From contig CM061921.1 in the NCBI GenBank assembly GCA_031002005.1, forward strand, positions 179,312,935-179,376,934: a DNA stretch of 64,000 nucleotides, given 5' to 3'. This document shows positions 1 through 11,280 of the stretch, one piece after another. The notes under the pieces are model-generated. The model saw only the letters and a list, made by a program, of their open reading frames with translations, did not search any database and was not told the DNA's origin. The stretch is from Vandiemenella viatica. Its lineage: Eukaryota; Arthropoda; Insecta; Orthoptera; Morabidae. Positions within the stretch are counted from its first letter, which is position 1. Every line of letters starts with the position of its first letter. Both the position numbers and the translations under genes were made by a program.

Positions 1-1760
1 TCAGAGCATCTTACTTCCCTATAGATAAGTGCATCATCAGCAAACAATCGCAACCTTCAATTAACGTTGTCACCGAAATCCTTTATAAAAAATTAGGAAA
101 AGAAGTAGTCCTATTACACTTCCTTGAGGAACACCCGAAGTAACATCTAGCTTTGAACAGGCTTTCCCGTCAACAACGACATACTGTGACCGACCAGTTA
201 GAAAATCGCGTATCCATTCGCAAATCTGATCCGATATACCGTATGCTCGAATCTTCGCTAAAAGTTGGTTGTGTGGTACAGAGTCAAAAACTTTCTGAAG
301 ATCCAAGAAAATTGCATCAACTTGTGAAACTGCATCGATAACTTTCATTACGTCATGCGAAAATAGGGCCAGTTGCGTTTCACACGATCTGTTCTTCCGA
401 AATCCTTGTTGGCTTACTGTAAGTAACTCCTTTTCATCTAGAAACTTCATAATTCCACTGCAAAATTCTACTGCAAACAGATGTTAGAGATATGGGTCGA
501 TAATTCCTAGGATCTCTCCGATCTCTTTTCTTGAAAAGAGGAATCACCTGCGCTATTTTTCTTTCTTCTAAACATTTACGAAATATATCTGACAGAAATG
601 GTTCTATTTCTTCCGCGTATTCCGAAAATACTATTACTGGTATACCATCAGGACCCGGCGCTTTTCCCCACTTCAGGAGCTTTAATTGCTTTGTAATACC
701 TACACTATCAATTTGTACTGGATCCATCTCAAATTCTACACGCCGTGGAAAAGCGGGAATATTTTCCATGTTTTCGTCAGTGAAAGGATTTTTGAATTCG
801 GTGTTAAATACGGTAGCCTTGTCGCGAAAGTCATTAACCTCCCGACCGTCTTGTAGTAGAACTGGCATATTGTTGTCACTACCAATAACTTTTTTTACAT
901 ACGACCAAAATTTCTTTGGGTTTTCGTTTAGGCTCTTGGAAAGTGATTTGCAACGAGTCATTAAAGGCCTGAAAGTCATTAAAGGCCTCGCGCATCGCAT
1001 TCTTAACATGTCCTCTTGTCTCACCTAAGTTATCTGAATGACTCCTATACATCGTCCTTCTTGAGCGTGCATGTATCTTCCTTTGCTTTTTAAGTAGCCT
1101 TTTAACTTCACGTGTATACCACGGAAGATCGTTCCCATACCTGATTGTCCTTTTCGGTATATGCAAGTCCGTACCTTTCCTGACTATATGCATGAATCGA
1201 AGCCACATCTCTTCAACCCAGTTTCTTGCTTCTATAAAGGTAAGGTAATTATCCCTCTAAAACATTCTTAAACACTCCTTTGGGGCCCTTTCAAACCTGT
1301 AAACGATCCTTTCTTTTTTCTTTTTGCGCGCGGATGTTAATTTTACCGTAGCAATTACAGCTTATGATCATTTATTCCCCTGGTGGTAGAAATGTCTGTG
1401 CATAATTCAGGCCTATTTGTAACGAGAATATCTAAAATATTTTCGTTATTTTTGTGGCACCACATTGGTTCAGTGACGATCTGAGAAAAGATGAAGAATA
1501 ATTTCACAGGATGTTTTATCCCTGCCACTAGTAACGTGGAAGTAATTAGTCCAGTCGATATACGGAATGTTGATGTCACCTACTGGTATTATCGCATGAT
1601 TCGGAAATTGACGAGCTATATTACTTACACTATTCCGGCTACAGCAATAGTTACATCTGCATCTGGTGGACGATATTACAAGTTTTGTCCTAGCTACGTT
1701 TAGTCTAATCCATAGGATTTCACAATCAAACCATTGCAAGAAAAGTTGTGGAATGTCTTT
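1..1760 (-). pseudogene. CR1/L2-like LINE ORF2 relic (endonuclease-RT), runs off the window
   Basis: A decayed non-LTR retrotransposon pol read on the minus strand. From its 5' side (high coordinates) it shows an APE-type endonuclease piece with GDINIPYIDW and ILDILVTNRPEL (about 1740-1355), then a basic linker (1208-880). The RT follows with GKAPGPDGIP, NYRPISLTSV, QQGFRKNRSCETQL, LQKVFDSVPH and SGVPQGSV (1024-85). The catalytic box FADDALIYRE lies at about 1-45, after a stop and a frame change near 70-100. The usual GPLLF motif reads GLLLF. At least four frame breaks make it non-functional. The FADD form and the SLTSV wording resemble CR1/L2/Jockey-type elements; the exact clade is uncertain. 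The 3' part of the element lies outside the window. Confidence 0.85.
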
Positions 1761-1859
1761 CGGGCAAACTGTCTGTTACATTGTTTCATTACCTCGTTTT
1801 AGTTCAAATTGGTACTGCCACGAAAGCATATCCTTCAAATTTTGTACAATCTAATTTTG

Positions 1860-3267
1860 GTGGGAGATATTAAGGTCGTAGTGAGAAATCAGGAAATTGA
1901 AAACGTGGTTGGAAGATTTGGAGAGGACCGACTTAACAATAAAGAAATTAAACTGAAGGAATTCTGCAGTTATAATAAATTTCGGATTACAAATGCTTTC
2001 TTTCCAAAAATATTAATTCATATATATACATGCAGCGCCAGAGAACTGTGACCATTGACTGATTACGTTAAAGTAAATAACAGAACAATAACAATGTTAC
2101 AGGACACATTGGGATTTTAACAGGGAGTGACATATCAACCACTTCCTTCCAGTAAGGAAACTACTACTGTGTGCAAGATGGATAAAAGTGACACAAAAAA
2201 GTAAGAAGTGAAATATTCTGTAAAGTTTATACTTGGGATGTTGCAAGAAGACAATATTAAAGATATCCACCAAAAAAGACTGACTAAATGCCTATTAAAT
2301 GCACATTTCAATTACATAAAAGAATGTTTTAATAGAATAACAGCAGAAGTCTTAGACAAAACAAGAGTAAGCAGAAAAAGAAAGGGTTTTAAGGTATGAA
2401 TCAATAAATGAATGATGCACTGGAAGAAAAGCAGAAGTCCTGCTAGCATTTATACAGAATTGCATGGACTAATAGGTTAATATTGAGTGAAGATATGAAA
2501 TATAGTAAGAGCCATCATAAGGAAAGCACACAGAGAAAGCTGGAAGATATTTGTGAGTCAGATAGAAAATGGTGTATATCGACGCATGGATCTTTCCTTT
2601 AAGATACGTAATAGGACTACAAGAATGAACAAAACACTACAAAATCTCTGGTATAGTAACTATTTGATAATACAAGAAGACAGAATTACAAGCCAGAAGG
2701 ACTAGATCACATAACCGTAGTAGAGTTAAATGAAGCGCTAAGCCGAACAAAAAACAGAAAAGTGACTGGATCTGAAGGAATAGCTGCAGAATTGCTTAAA
2801 TATAGATGAATGCTACGGATTTATCAGCCTTTACGACTAATAAATATATCTGTTGGCTTAAGGGTAAAATACCTGAACGGTGGCGAATATCAACTACATT
2901 CTCTATTTTCAAGAAAGAAGATATAACCAACACAAACTGTTACCACTGCTAGACTGCAACCAATAGCGGATGTCAAACTACCACAATTTCAGAACGGATT
3001 TAGGATTTTTTTTTCCTCGGCCAATATATATATTATAAATAAAATTAGATAGAAAAGGAGGGAATATAGCATACCAACCTAGACGACCCGCTGGTAGCTA
3101 CTGAAAATGGATTTCAAAGAGCTGTCCGCAAATTATAAATATATTCAGAGCACTGAAACCTTAATATATTTCCAAGAACAAAACACAAACAATGGCTATC
3201 TATGGACGAGACACTGTTAGAGCAAAAATGCTTCCTTGGTTGTGATTTAACATACGCAGTAAATTCA
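1860..3267 (+). pseudogene. RTE-like LINE relic, endonuclease and first part of RT
   Basis: Plus-strand non-LTR pol relic, heavily mutated. The endonuclease part reads GDIKVVVRNQEIENVVGRF at about 1868-1924, close to the GDFNARVG motif of the craniofacial-development-protein-2-like (RTE-type) endonuclease, and continues to about 2100. An RT finger motif (NRKVTGSEGIAAELLKY) lies at about 2750-2806, then GKIPERWRISTTFSIFKK near 2868-2920. A thumb-region block NKTQTMAIYGRDTVRAKM sits at 3187-3230, followed by FLGCDLTYAVN. The YADD region is not recognisable. The reading breaks off at about 3267 and resumes near 3986, so an insertion separates the two parts. Confidence 0.75.
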
Positions 3268-3985
3268 TTTTATTCTTCTCCGATTTGACCACCAAGGACC
3301 ACCACAGGCGGCCAGTGTGAACCATGAGAGAGGGAGAGGAGGGAGTCTGCTCGGCCCGGCGTACCTAACCAGCGTTGCCTTCCATCTGCGAAACATGAAA
3401 CTTTGTATGTTTTGTATGATACTCGTAAGAGTATTTTTTAACATCTGGATATTGTGGTCCATTTCCTCAATTGCGATAGGATCAATTTTTATAAATAATT
3501 TTCACGCCAATGCAAACAAACCTGCCGATCAGCGATGTACACCACTTTGTTTATCGTTTGTCTTCTGTAATGCAAACATAACTGATGCTGAAACACTTTA
3601 CAGTTATAAGCATATGTGACCAGTGAAAAATAAAGAACCGCTGAAGATGCTTCAGAGAATGAAGTGAAGCGCGTTCGGGAATAAAACAACAAATTCAATT
3701 GCATTGGCGTGAAAATTATCTATAAAAATTGAGTGTATTTTTTTTTTGTGAAATGTGCAGTTTTTGTGGTGGCTATTAGGCGCCGTTACAGCATGCGCCA
3801 AGTTGATTAATAGAAACAGCCTAAATACGGCAATCAGGACGGCCAGTACGCGTGGGCCTGTGCCAGATCCCGTTGTGCCTCCCAGATCCGGTGTGCAACG
3901 CCGAGGCGCTCTCAGCCACACTAGCGGGTGGAGTAAACATGGATACTCATAATAATGTGGACGCGTATCAGATGATGTGTGATGC
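3268..3985. mobile_element. Insertion within the RTE-like LINE, carries a foldback
   Basis: This block interrupts the LINE reading frame: the protein similarity stops after FLGCDLTYAVN (3267) and resumes with a KLKKSGHAETQYYKV-like segment (about 3986). It contains a 33-bp inverted repeat (3483-3515 and 3699-3731) and a moderately GC-rich part with no recognised coding capacity. Exact ends and target duplication could not be fixed. The element type is unknown. A retroelement tail is plausible because the inner part resembles the hammerhead-like tail seen at 25372-25433. Confidence 0.5.
3483..3731. repeat. 33-bp inverted repeat around a ribozyme-like motif
   Basis: The arms at 3483-3515 and 3699-3731 are reverse complements with one mismatch in 33. 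The ~183-bp spacer holds CTGAAGA (from 3633), a short stem (CTTCA pairing with TGAAG) and GAAGCGCG. The same order is seen in the hammerhead-like fold at 25372-25433, which is also flanked by an inverted repeat. Here the conserved core carries two changes, CTGAAGA for CTGATGA and GAAG for GAAA. Confidence 0.7.
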
Positions 3986-4323
3986 AATAACTAAAACTTA
4001 AGAAATCAGGACACGCAGAGACACAATATTATAAAGTGATGGCAGTTCCTAATCTTTCCTTTGGAAATGAATCATAGATAATGAAGAGAAAAGTTAAAAG
4101 CCGCATAGAAGCATCGGAGATGAAGTTCCTGAGAACTGTCAAAGGATGTAAAAAAACTACATCTTTTAAGAAATGAGACAGAAAGAGATGAGTTGGAAAC
4201 ATACAAAAGGACAAAATAGAGGACCATTGGAATAAATGGAGAAACCATCTCTACATAATAGGAAATGTGCGATTCCCGAAAGCAGTAACCAAATATAGGG
4301 CGAAAGATAGAAGAGGTATAGAT
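3986..4323 (+). pseudogene. RTE-like LINE relic, C-terminal RT part
   Basis: Continuation of the LINE at 1860-3267. Translation gives YYKVMAVPNLSFGNESW, then RIEASEMKFLRTVKG (about 4100-4145), DHWNKWRNHLYIIGNVRFP and KYRAKDRRGID. These match the conserved C-terminal region of RTE-like pol (YKTLAVPTLTYG, RIEAAEMRFLR, NKWxxHL, RRxxGRPxxRW). After the hAT MITE it appears to carry on at 4509-4539 (EPKNRWKN), and possibly again after the Tc1 element at about 5740. Several frame breaks are present. Confidence 0.7.
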
Positions 4324-4508
4324 CAGTGATGTCAAAGATACGGCCCGCGATACCAATGTAACACAGAAAGAAGAATCATGTTTTTTAGAGCTTTTAAACT
4401 TCACTCCATTCCTCTACGGAAGTTTTAAATTTTTTATTTGAATCTGGCCCGCCTACACATTCCAAATTTAATATACAGCCCTCTGCAAAATTGAGTATGA
4501 CACCTATG
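4324..4508. mobile_element. hAT-type MITE (185 bp)
   Basis: The element begins CAGTGATGTCAAAGATACGG and ends TTGAGTATGACACCTATG. The ends are imperfect inverted repeats of the hAT CA-G-TGTCA type. It is flanked by a perfect 8-bp direct repeat GTATAGAT (4316-4323 and 4509-4516), as expected for hAT insertion. Removing it restores the reading of the host LINE (RRGID then EPKNRWKN). It has no coding capacity. Confidence 0.8.
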
Positions 4509-4539
4509 GTATAGATGAACCAAAGAATAGGTGGAAAAA

Positions 4540-5735
4540 CACCGAGCCAAAGAAACTGGTATAGGCGCAGGCAAACACAGATATATGTAAACACTCAGAG
4601 TACGGCGCTGCGGTCGGCAACGCCTATACAAGACAACAGGTGTCTGGCGCAAGTTTTGGATCGGTTACTGCTGCTACAGTGACAAATTATCACCATTTAA
4701 GTGACTTTGAACGTGGTGTTATAGTCAGTGCACGAGAGATGGGACACAGCATCTCTGAGGTAGCGATGAGGTGGGGATTTTCCCGTACGACCATTTCACG
4801 AGTGCACCATGATCGTGAATCCGGTAAAACATCAAATCTCCGAAATCGTTGTGGCCGGAAAAAGATCCTACAAGATTGGGACCGACGACGACTGAAGAGA
4901 ATCGTTCGACGTAACAGAAGTGCAACCTTTCCGCAAATTGCTGTGGATTTCAATGCTGGGCCATCAACAAGTGTCAGCGTGCAAACCATTCAACGATACA
5001 TCATCGATATGGGCTTTCGGAGCCGAAGGCCCACTCGTGTACCCTTGCTGAGTGCACGAAACAAAGCTTTACGCCTCGCCTGGGCCCGTCAACACCGACA
5101 TTGTAATGTTGATGATTTGAAACATGTTGCATGGTCTGACGAGTCTCTTATGCAGTTGTATCGAGCGGATGGACGTGTACGGGTATGGAGACAACCTCAT
5201 GAATTCATGGACTCTGCATATCAGCGGGGGATTGTTCAAGCTGGTGGAGGCTCTGTAATGGTGTGAGGCGTGTGTGGTTGGAGTCGTGGGACCCCTGATA
5301 TTACTTTGACAGGTGACACATACATACGCATCCTGGCTGATCACCTGCATCCATTCATGTCCATTGTGCATTCCGACGGATTTGGGCAATTCCAGCAGGA
5401 CAATGCGGCATCCCACACGTCTAGAACTGCTACAGGGTGGCTCAGGAACACTTCTGAGTTTAAACACCTCCGCTGGCCACCAAACTCCGCAGACATAAAC
5501 ATTATTGAGCATATCTGGGATACCTTGCAACTTGTCGTTCAGAAGAGTTCTCCACCCCCTCGCACTCTTACGAATTTATGGACAGCGATACAGGATGCAT
5601 GGTGTCAATTCCCTCCAGCACTACGTCAGACATTAATCGAGTCCATGCCACGTCGTGTTGCGGCACTTCTCTGCATGCTCGCGGGGGCCCTACACGATAT
5701 TAGGCAGGGGTACCAGATTCTTTGGCTCTTCAGTG
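4540..5735 (+). mobile_element. Tc1/mariner-family transposon, broken
   Basis: A ~1.2-kb element with terminal inverted repeats. The right end reads TACCAGATTCTTTGGCTC..CAGTG, followed by TA at 5736-5737. The left end reads CACCGAGCCAAAG then AAACTGGTA, three bases shorter than the right. The expected left TA is now AA. It encloses one transposase pseudogene and lies within the terminal codons of the RTE-like LINE, shortly after the hAT MITE. Confidence 0.9.
4679..5703 (+). pseudogene. Tc1-like transposase, inactivated
   Basis: DDE transposase that would excise and reinsert the element. The N-terminus has the paired-like helix-turn-helix (DFERGVIVSAREMG, then GFSRTTISRVHHD) and a second HTH with TSVSVQTIQRYI. 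Catalytic residues are visible: D in WSDES, D in QQDNAASHTS and E in NIIEHIWD, with 35 residues between the last two. It is dead for at least three reasons: the expected start codon is GTG (4679-4681), an in-frame TGA interrupts it at 5264-5266 directly after GGSVMV, and a frameshift near 5675 abolishes the normal C-terminus (GGPTRY then TAG at 5701). Both halves are otherwise in the same frame, so decay is recent to moderate. Confidence 0.92.
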
Positions 5736-5737
5736 TA

Positions 5738-6150
5738 GTTCTTAAAGTTCGGAACAGGTCAACAGGCCTAAAATATTTCCTTGGAAATATCAGGACACAA
5801 ATAGTACATCATACTTGAAAAAGAGCTTGAAAGCTTTGTGTCAAGAGATTGAGGGACAAAGATACACATGTAGTCTTCCAATTGTGAGAGATGTGTACCA
5901 AATGGAAGAGAAATTAGTAAATTACAATCTGGCGAAATAAATTTTTGAGGTCAGCTGAGCAAAAAAGGAGAAAGGCCAAAATCAAAAATCAGTATATAAG
6001 AAGAGATATGAAGGCGGACCTGACAATTAAAGAAAGAGCAATACAAAATTAAAATGGTTTTGCCCAACAAGACTGGTTGGACGTCCAATAAGGAATGATT
6101 GGACAATTTACAGTACTATGAGGGAGATGATATATAGAAAGATATAAATG
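5738..6150 (+). other. Probable 3' tail of the RTE-like LINE
   Basis: Just past the Tc1 end, the reading (L)KVRNRSTGL and the overlapping GTGQQA resemble the last codons of RTE-like pol. The remainder is AT-rich and without clear coding. Assignment rests on position and a very short match. Confidence 0.3.
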
Positions 6151-7776
6151 AAAGCACATCTTTCAAAAATGTCCCATTCGTTCCATACCGCTATGATGAC
6201 ATATTCCTGCAATGCGCGTGTAATTTTTTTAATGTCTCGATACAACCATCTGTGCTCAATGGACGGTGTAATGAACTATTAACAAATTTGATTTTATCAG
6301 GTCTCGACTGCCGATAAAACGGAGCTCATCACCGGGAACTGGCAGCGACGCGACGCGTTCAACGATGTGCGGTTCCAACTACCTGCATAGCCAAGACTGG
6401 AAGCGAGAGTGTTCGCCTGTAGACTAGTACAAGATAAGCTCGATGTACAAGGATTACGCTAAGTCGCTGTGTGATACTGCAACCTGGTGAAATCATAGTA
6501 AACGAACGATTCGCTGCACCCAAAACATTCTCGAGATCCGAGGTGGGCCTGTAATTAACTTCAAAATGGTAGGAAATCCACGACGATTCAGTTGTTTTCT
6601 TTACTGTTTGTATTAAGTTATAGTTATTTGATTGTCTTGTATTCAATTTAAATTTTTATCTAATAAACATTATCACTTACGGCATTTGTTAATAATCCAA
6701 AGCGATGTACTGAATTTTAGTGCAGTTCTTTCGCTTTATTTTCTTGATCTTGCCGAAATCAAAGTTTTGCCGGATATGATATGCAAATAAAGCTAATTAA
6801 TATTTTAATTGGAAATCATCGCAATGATTAAATAAATCTCACTATCCAATATTAAACCATAGATAGGAATAATAGGTATATTAAAGGTACGGAACCTACG
6901 AATCATAAACATCACAGTACCATTTCGAAGACGTAACGTGAGCTTTGTAAATGTTTCTATGTACAAAGATAATTATGTTCTATGAAGTCGTGAAAAGACA
7001 GTTGAACGTTGTTGGTTCGTGGTAGACATGAAAGTTATGACCTCGGTCATAATCGAATGAATGCTTCTCTTCCACGGACTGCAAATTATAGGTGAAGAAG
7101 TCTGATTTTGGTTGGTGACCCCGGTGAGGGAATGTTCTATCCGAAGTGGGAAAATAAATCTAGTGTTTTAACATATCTGTGGATGCCTATTACAGTTCTG
7201 TACACAAGAATTAAGGGTAAATGCACATTTCTCTGGTCTTTCTTCAGATTCTTAAAAAAAAAAAAAAAATTACAAGTACTGTATTGGCTTAATTCGCACC
7301 TTCATTTCTTGCTCACAAATTGGTGGTCACTGAAACACATCTAACGCCTTAGAGACTAACACATAACACAGTTTGCAGTGTAGAAATGGTTAATGTTATT
7401 ACAGATAATGCACCACAGGATGCAGGATGTAATCTATATATTAATACGCTAAGCGAAAACTTATGATACATTTTTAAGAATATTGCGCGCACGGAGAAGT
7501 GTGAGATTTGGCATAGTTAAAGATTATACGGAGAAGAAGTGAAGGAAGCTAAAATCTGTGGATAATATGTGTTACAGATATATCAAATTAAATAAAAAAT
7601 TCGTTGTTTAATTATTATTATTATTTATATTTTTTTTTGTTTTTTGTTTTTTGTTTTAGTGGTAAGTGAATCTGCCGATGTCTGTGATCTTAGTCAGCAG
7701 TAAAGAAAAAATATAATAAGCATAGTTAATACATGTTACAAATAGATTATTATAATAAAAAATTAATTTCCGAACG

Positions 7777-7795
7777 TGTGTGTGTGTGTGTGTGC
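7777..7795. repeat. (GT)n microsatellite
   Basis: About nine GT units followed by GCGTG. Confidence 0.9.
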
Positions 7796-8030
7796 GTGAA
7801 ATAGGATCGGAGCCAACGTTCTTACGTGAATTCCCCGCATTGAGAAACTCTGTGGTCTTTGGTAAAACGAAAGACTCGGATAAAGTAGAGATTAATGTTT
7901 GAAGTTATAAAAGGAATACTTCGAAAAGGAATGTAGCGATTCTGCCAGATACTATATGGTCATTTGATTATTTAAAATATTAAACTTTGGTTAAGTGTCT
8001 TTTGATTTTTTAATTTCAGTAATTTCATTA

Positions 8031-8048
8031 GAGAGAGAGAGAGAGAGA
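8031..8048. repeat. (GA)n microsatellite
   Basis: Nine GA units. Confidence 0.9.
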
Positions 8049-9201
8049 CAAGAAATAAGTAATACTTATTTGCGTGAAATTCAAAATGATAATAGACCAA
8101 ATTTAAATAGCGAACACACAAAATTATGAAATTATTTTGATAGATACATTTAAATGCGCACTGAATGTCATTCCACGAAATTTTTAGTTTCGAATTTACA
8201 ATGCAGGTTTCGCAATGAAAAACATATCGATTCAGAAGTCACTTCGGTGAAAGGACTGCATTTACTTCATGTTTCATAAAGCTAAAGCAGTTTTCAGGCC
8301 TTAAGTCAAAATGAATATTTTAAATTCAAATGAATCATCGATAAATACATTTCAACAATTGCTATGGTTAGATTAGAAGCTCAAATTTAGCATACAGTCA
8401 CGCGTGGAGTGTATTATTTTAATTTTATAGATAATGCAGAGAATTACTAGATCATGAAAGAAACTAATCAACTTAATGAATTACTGTTGAATTTCGACCG
8501 CTGGTGTGAATATTGGTACAGGTATATGGTACTGACAGTAGCAGCCAAGAAGACGAGGTCAGTGCTGTCTCCGTTATTGAATCTGTTCGACAATCTTATT
8601 TAAGAATTAGTAACGTGTCCATTCTGACTCGGAATGATATCACAACGGTCGCTCTCAGATATTGCCTTGAATTTAGGTATTGTTAACAGTTTTTGACGTA
8701 TAACAAGATATAAGCTGTTTGATAGAAAATTCCTTCGTTAAAATGAGAGACGGGGTATCTAGTTAATTAGGTTAACACGAAATAAAAACATGGCAAAAAA
8801 AGTCACATTATTAGGTACCTAGGTTTTGTATGATTTTACTGTGAAGGGAGTATTCTTGTTGAAGGCAAAATTTGTAAACATCTCAGAAAATAATTTAATA
8901 ATAGACTTATCATGACAGGACACACTGGGGTGGTGGAAGCTAAAAGCTGTTAAAAAATTCACCTCAAATAGTTAAAGAATTGAAAATACAAATTTGCTTA
9001 GTGAAAAGCAGCTGTGCGCAGAAATCGCCACCGGAGCCTAAGATCAGCAGCACTAAATATTAATAATCATTTAAAATTCATTGCTCGTCTGACGTGCACG
9101 TGTTCAGAAATAAACAGCCAGATGTTTTGCTCGCTAATTGACGTCATTGTGAGAGGTTGAACGTACGAAACAATCTTTTGCGTCACCTCTTTTCCATAGT
9201 A

Positions 9202-9452
9202 TTTTTTTTTTTTTAATCTGCTCAACGTCTCTCTAACAGCGAGGTCTTTAGAGACGGGAAAGGATGGGGGGGGGGGGCAAGGAATGGGAAGGAATTCGGC
9301 CATGGTCTTTTGAAGGAAGCATCCCGGCATTTGCCTGGAGTGATTTGGGAAACCATGGAAAACCCAAATCTGGATGCCCGGACAGGGATTCGAACCGCCG
9401 TCCTCCCGAATGTGAGGCCAGAACGCTAACCGTTCACCCACCACGCTCGATT
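9202..9452 (-). mobile_element. tRNA-derived SINE, family A, copy 1
   Basis: Read on the minus strand, it starts with a tRNA-like head having an A-box-like GGTTAGCGTTCTGGCC and a B box GGTTCGAATCCC. A body with CAAATCACTCCAGGCAAATG follows, and the element ends in a poly-A tail (poly-T at 9202-9214 on the plus strand). Perfect 12-bp target duplications TTTTCCATAGTA flank it (9190-9201 and 9453-9464). Polymerase III transcription and LINE-assisted retrotransposition are expected from this structure. The same family occurs at 30814, 38645 and 41657. Confidence 0.92.
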
Positions 9453-9464
9453 TTTCCATAGTAG

Positions 9465-11015
9465 ACAGCACATTTTGCCTTCGAATCTTTCTCACAAACA
9501 GATATTTCTAAATCGAGAGAGCTGATATTAATTGAAGTCCCTGCAGTCCTCCATTGAGTATTTCGTATTTGTAATTCATGACTTAAATTTTTTTTGTATA
9601 CCCTGTGCATGATTAAATCTCATTTTACTAAAAGAAAAAAACAAAAAGAACACCTCAATAATGCCGATGACATTATTTTTTCAGTTGAACTAATTTCAAA
9701 TTTGTTTACCTTTCTTATAGCCTAAACTCAAACGATCCGTATAGCTTTCGTCGGAGCCGTAGCATTTCGCGACGATTCTTTATTTTTTTGTAAGCCTTGT
9801 CAGTTTCTTGGACTGTTATTAAATTTTACTTGTTTAGTAACCTTAAAACGGTGAATGCCTTCACAGTTCCGTTATAATTATCTCAAATAATACAATAAAT
9901 GAATTTTTGTGATTTTCCCAGCATAGATGTGCCCAGGTTAGAAGTCCAGTTAAACTGTTTCCTCCATTTCACAACCGGTAATTATTTTTCGTCTTCATTT
10001 GCTTCATTTCTTTTAGGTAAGATTTAATCGTTAGTTCTTTGTAACATATGTTAGTTTCAAAGAGCTGGTCTTATTATCCGGAGGTTAAATTCTGAGAAGT
10101 CGGAAACGCAAAGCCTTTGGCCTGGAAATTTTGAATGACATTTAGCTGGAGAAAGCAGAGAGGTAAAGGAAGATCATTCTGCAGTTGGGCAATGTGTCGC
10201 TTTCCACCACTGCTTTCTGTTGTCTTCACCTAACGATTCATTACAGCCTACCGTTTTCACTCGTGTACAAATTTATCCGTCTTCACTATGAGACGTTACG
10301 TAACATCCACGCTGAAATAAAGTTTGCTGCTTCGACTTGATAAGTGGGCTCTGGAAGTGAGTAAGAAAGTTGTGTTGTTTAAAGTCACGACACTGTCGTA
10401 AACACATTACAACAAAAGTTATCACACGAACATCACGAAGAACGTCTGGATATTATGTTGGAAAACTTCAATGCACTAATTATAGATACAGATTTCTTTG
10501 CATTAGCCCCCCAACAATTGCACAATGAAACAAGAAACACCTTGAATCAACCCAATGTATCTAATCATTCACCACCATTCTATGACACACTTTGATAAAT
10601 GCGTTTAATCACCTTAGCCTCCCTCGTCCATTTCATTTTAAACTGATATACACAGCAATCACACTCACCCGCAAAGACGAATGAACCTAGCAATGATGAA
10701 CGGATAATTAAAATTGATGCCTATGCGTTGATTCATTCGATGCGTGAGATTTCATTCAAGTTAGAAATATCCCGCGCCACAGTCCCAACAAAATTGAAAC
10801 GTGATAGAGTATATAAAAGAGCGTATACGAGTATACTGTAAATCGTAGCATACCAACCAGAAACAGTCACAGATCGGATTCGTCGTATCTCTAATATGTA
10901 ATAAAAAAACGGTAAGTTTCTTTGCAAACTGTGGGAAAAATCTTTCGGTCATTAACTGATGCAGAAGCTGGCATGATCCACTTATATTCAACAGACGCCG
11001 AAGCTTAATTGCCGG
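9465..11015. other. No gene recognised
   Basis: AT-rich DNA. No coding similarity, repeat boundary or RNA gene could be identified. Confidence 0.6.
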
Positions 11016-11027
11016 TAGTCTGAAGCG

Positions 11028-11268
11028 TTTAATTTTTATTTTATTTTTTAATGGCCTTCGGTCTTTTCGACCATTTAGCCAGCTCCAGTTTGTTTATGTT
11101 CCAACTACTGTATCAGACTGTAATTATGATATTGTAGACACTTCAGTGAGGACAGCACAAGACGAACACGACACTTAATTAAAACCACCCATGCCCGAGG
11201 CCGGACTCGAACCGGCGACCCTTGCAATGCGAGGCCAGCGTGCTAGCCCCTACACTGCCAGGGCCGGC
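11028..11268 (-). mobile_element. tRNA-derived SINE, family B
   Basis: The minus strand begins with a tRNA-like head: A-box-like TGGCAGTGTAGGGG, then GCTGGCCTCGCATTGC, then a B box GGTTCGAGTCC. Its body differs from family A (ATGGTCGAAAAGACCGAAGG) and it ends in an A/T-rich tail. Imperfect target duplications TAGTCTGAAGCG / TAGTCTAAAGTG (11016-11027 and 11269-11280, two mismatches) flank it, so it is older than the family A copy at 9202. Confidence 0.85.
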
Positions 11269-11280
11269 TAGTCTAAAGTG

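Larger units (their letters stand above)
6151..9189. other. AT-rich DNA, no gene recognised
   Basis: No protein similarity, RNA gene or clear transposon end was found. It contains an A run near 7255-7269, a (GT)n tract at about 7777-7795 and a (GA)n tract at about 8031-8048. Short open frames such as 7108-7344 have no recognisable motif and look like chance. Confidence 0.6.

Noticed and set aside
9400..9452. tRNA gene on the minus strand (A- and B-box-like motifs)
   Set aside because: The tRNA-like head lacks a full cloverleaf and continues into a SINE body with a poly-A tail and target duplications. The same applies at 11200-11268 and 31000-31057.
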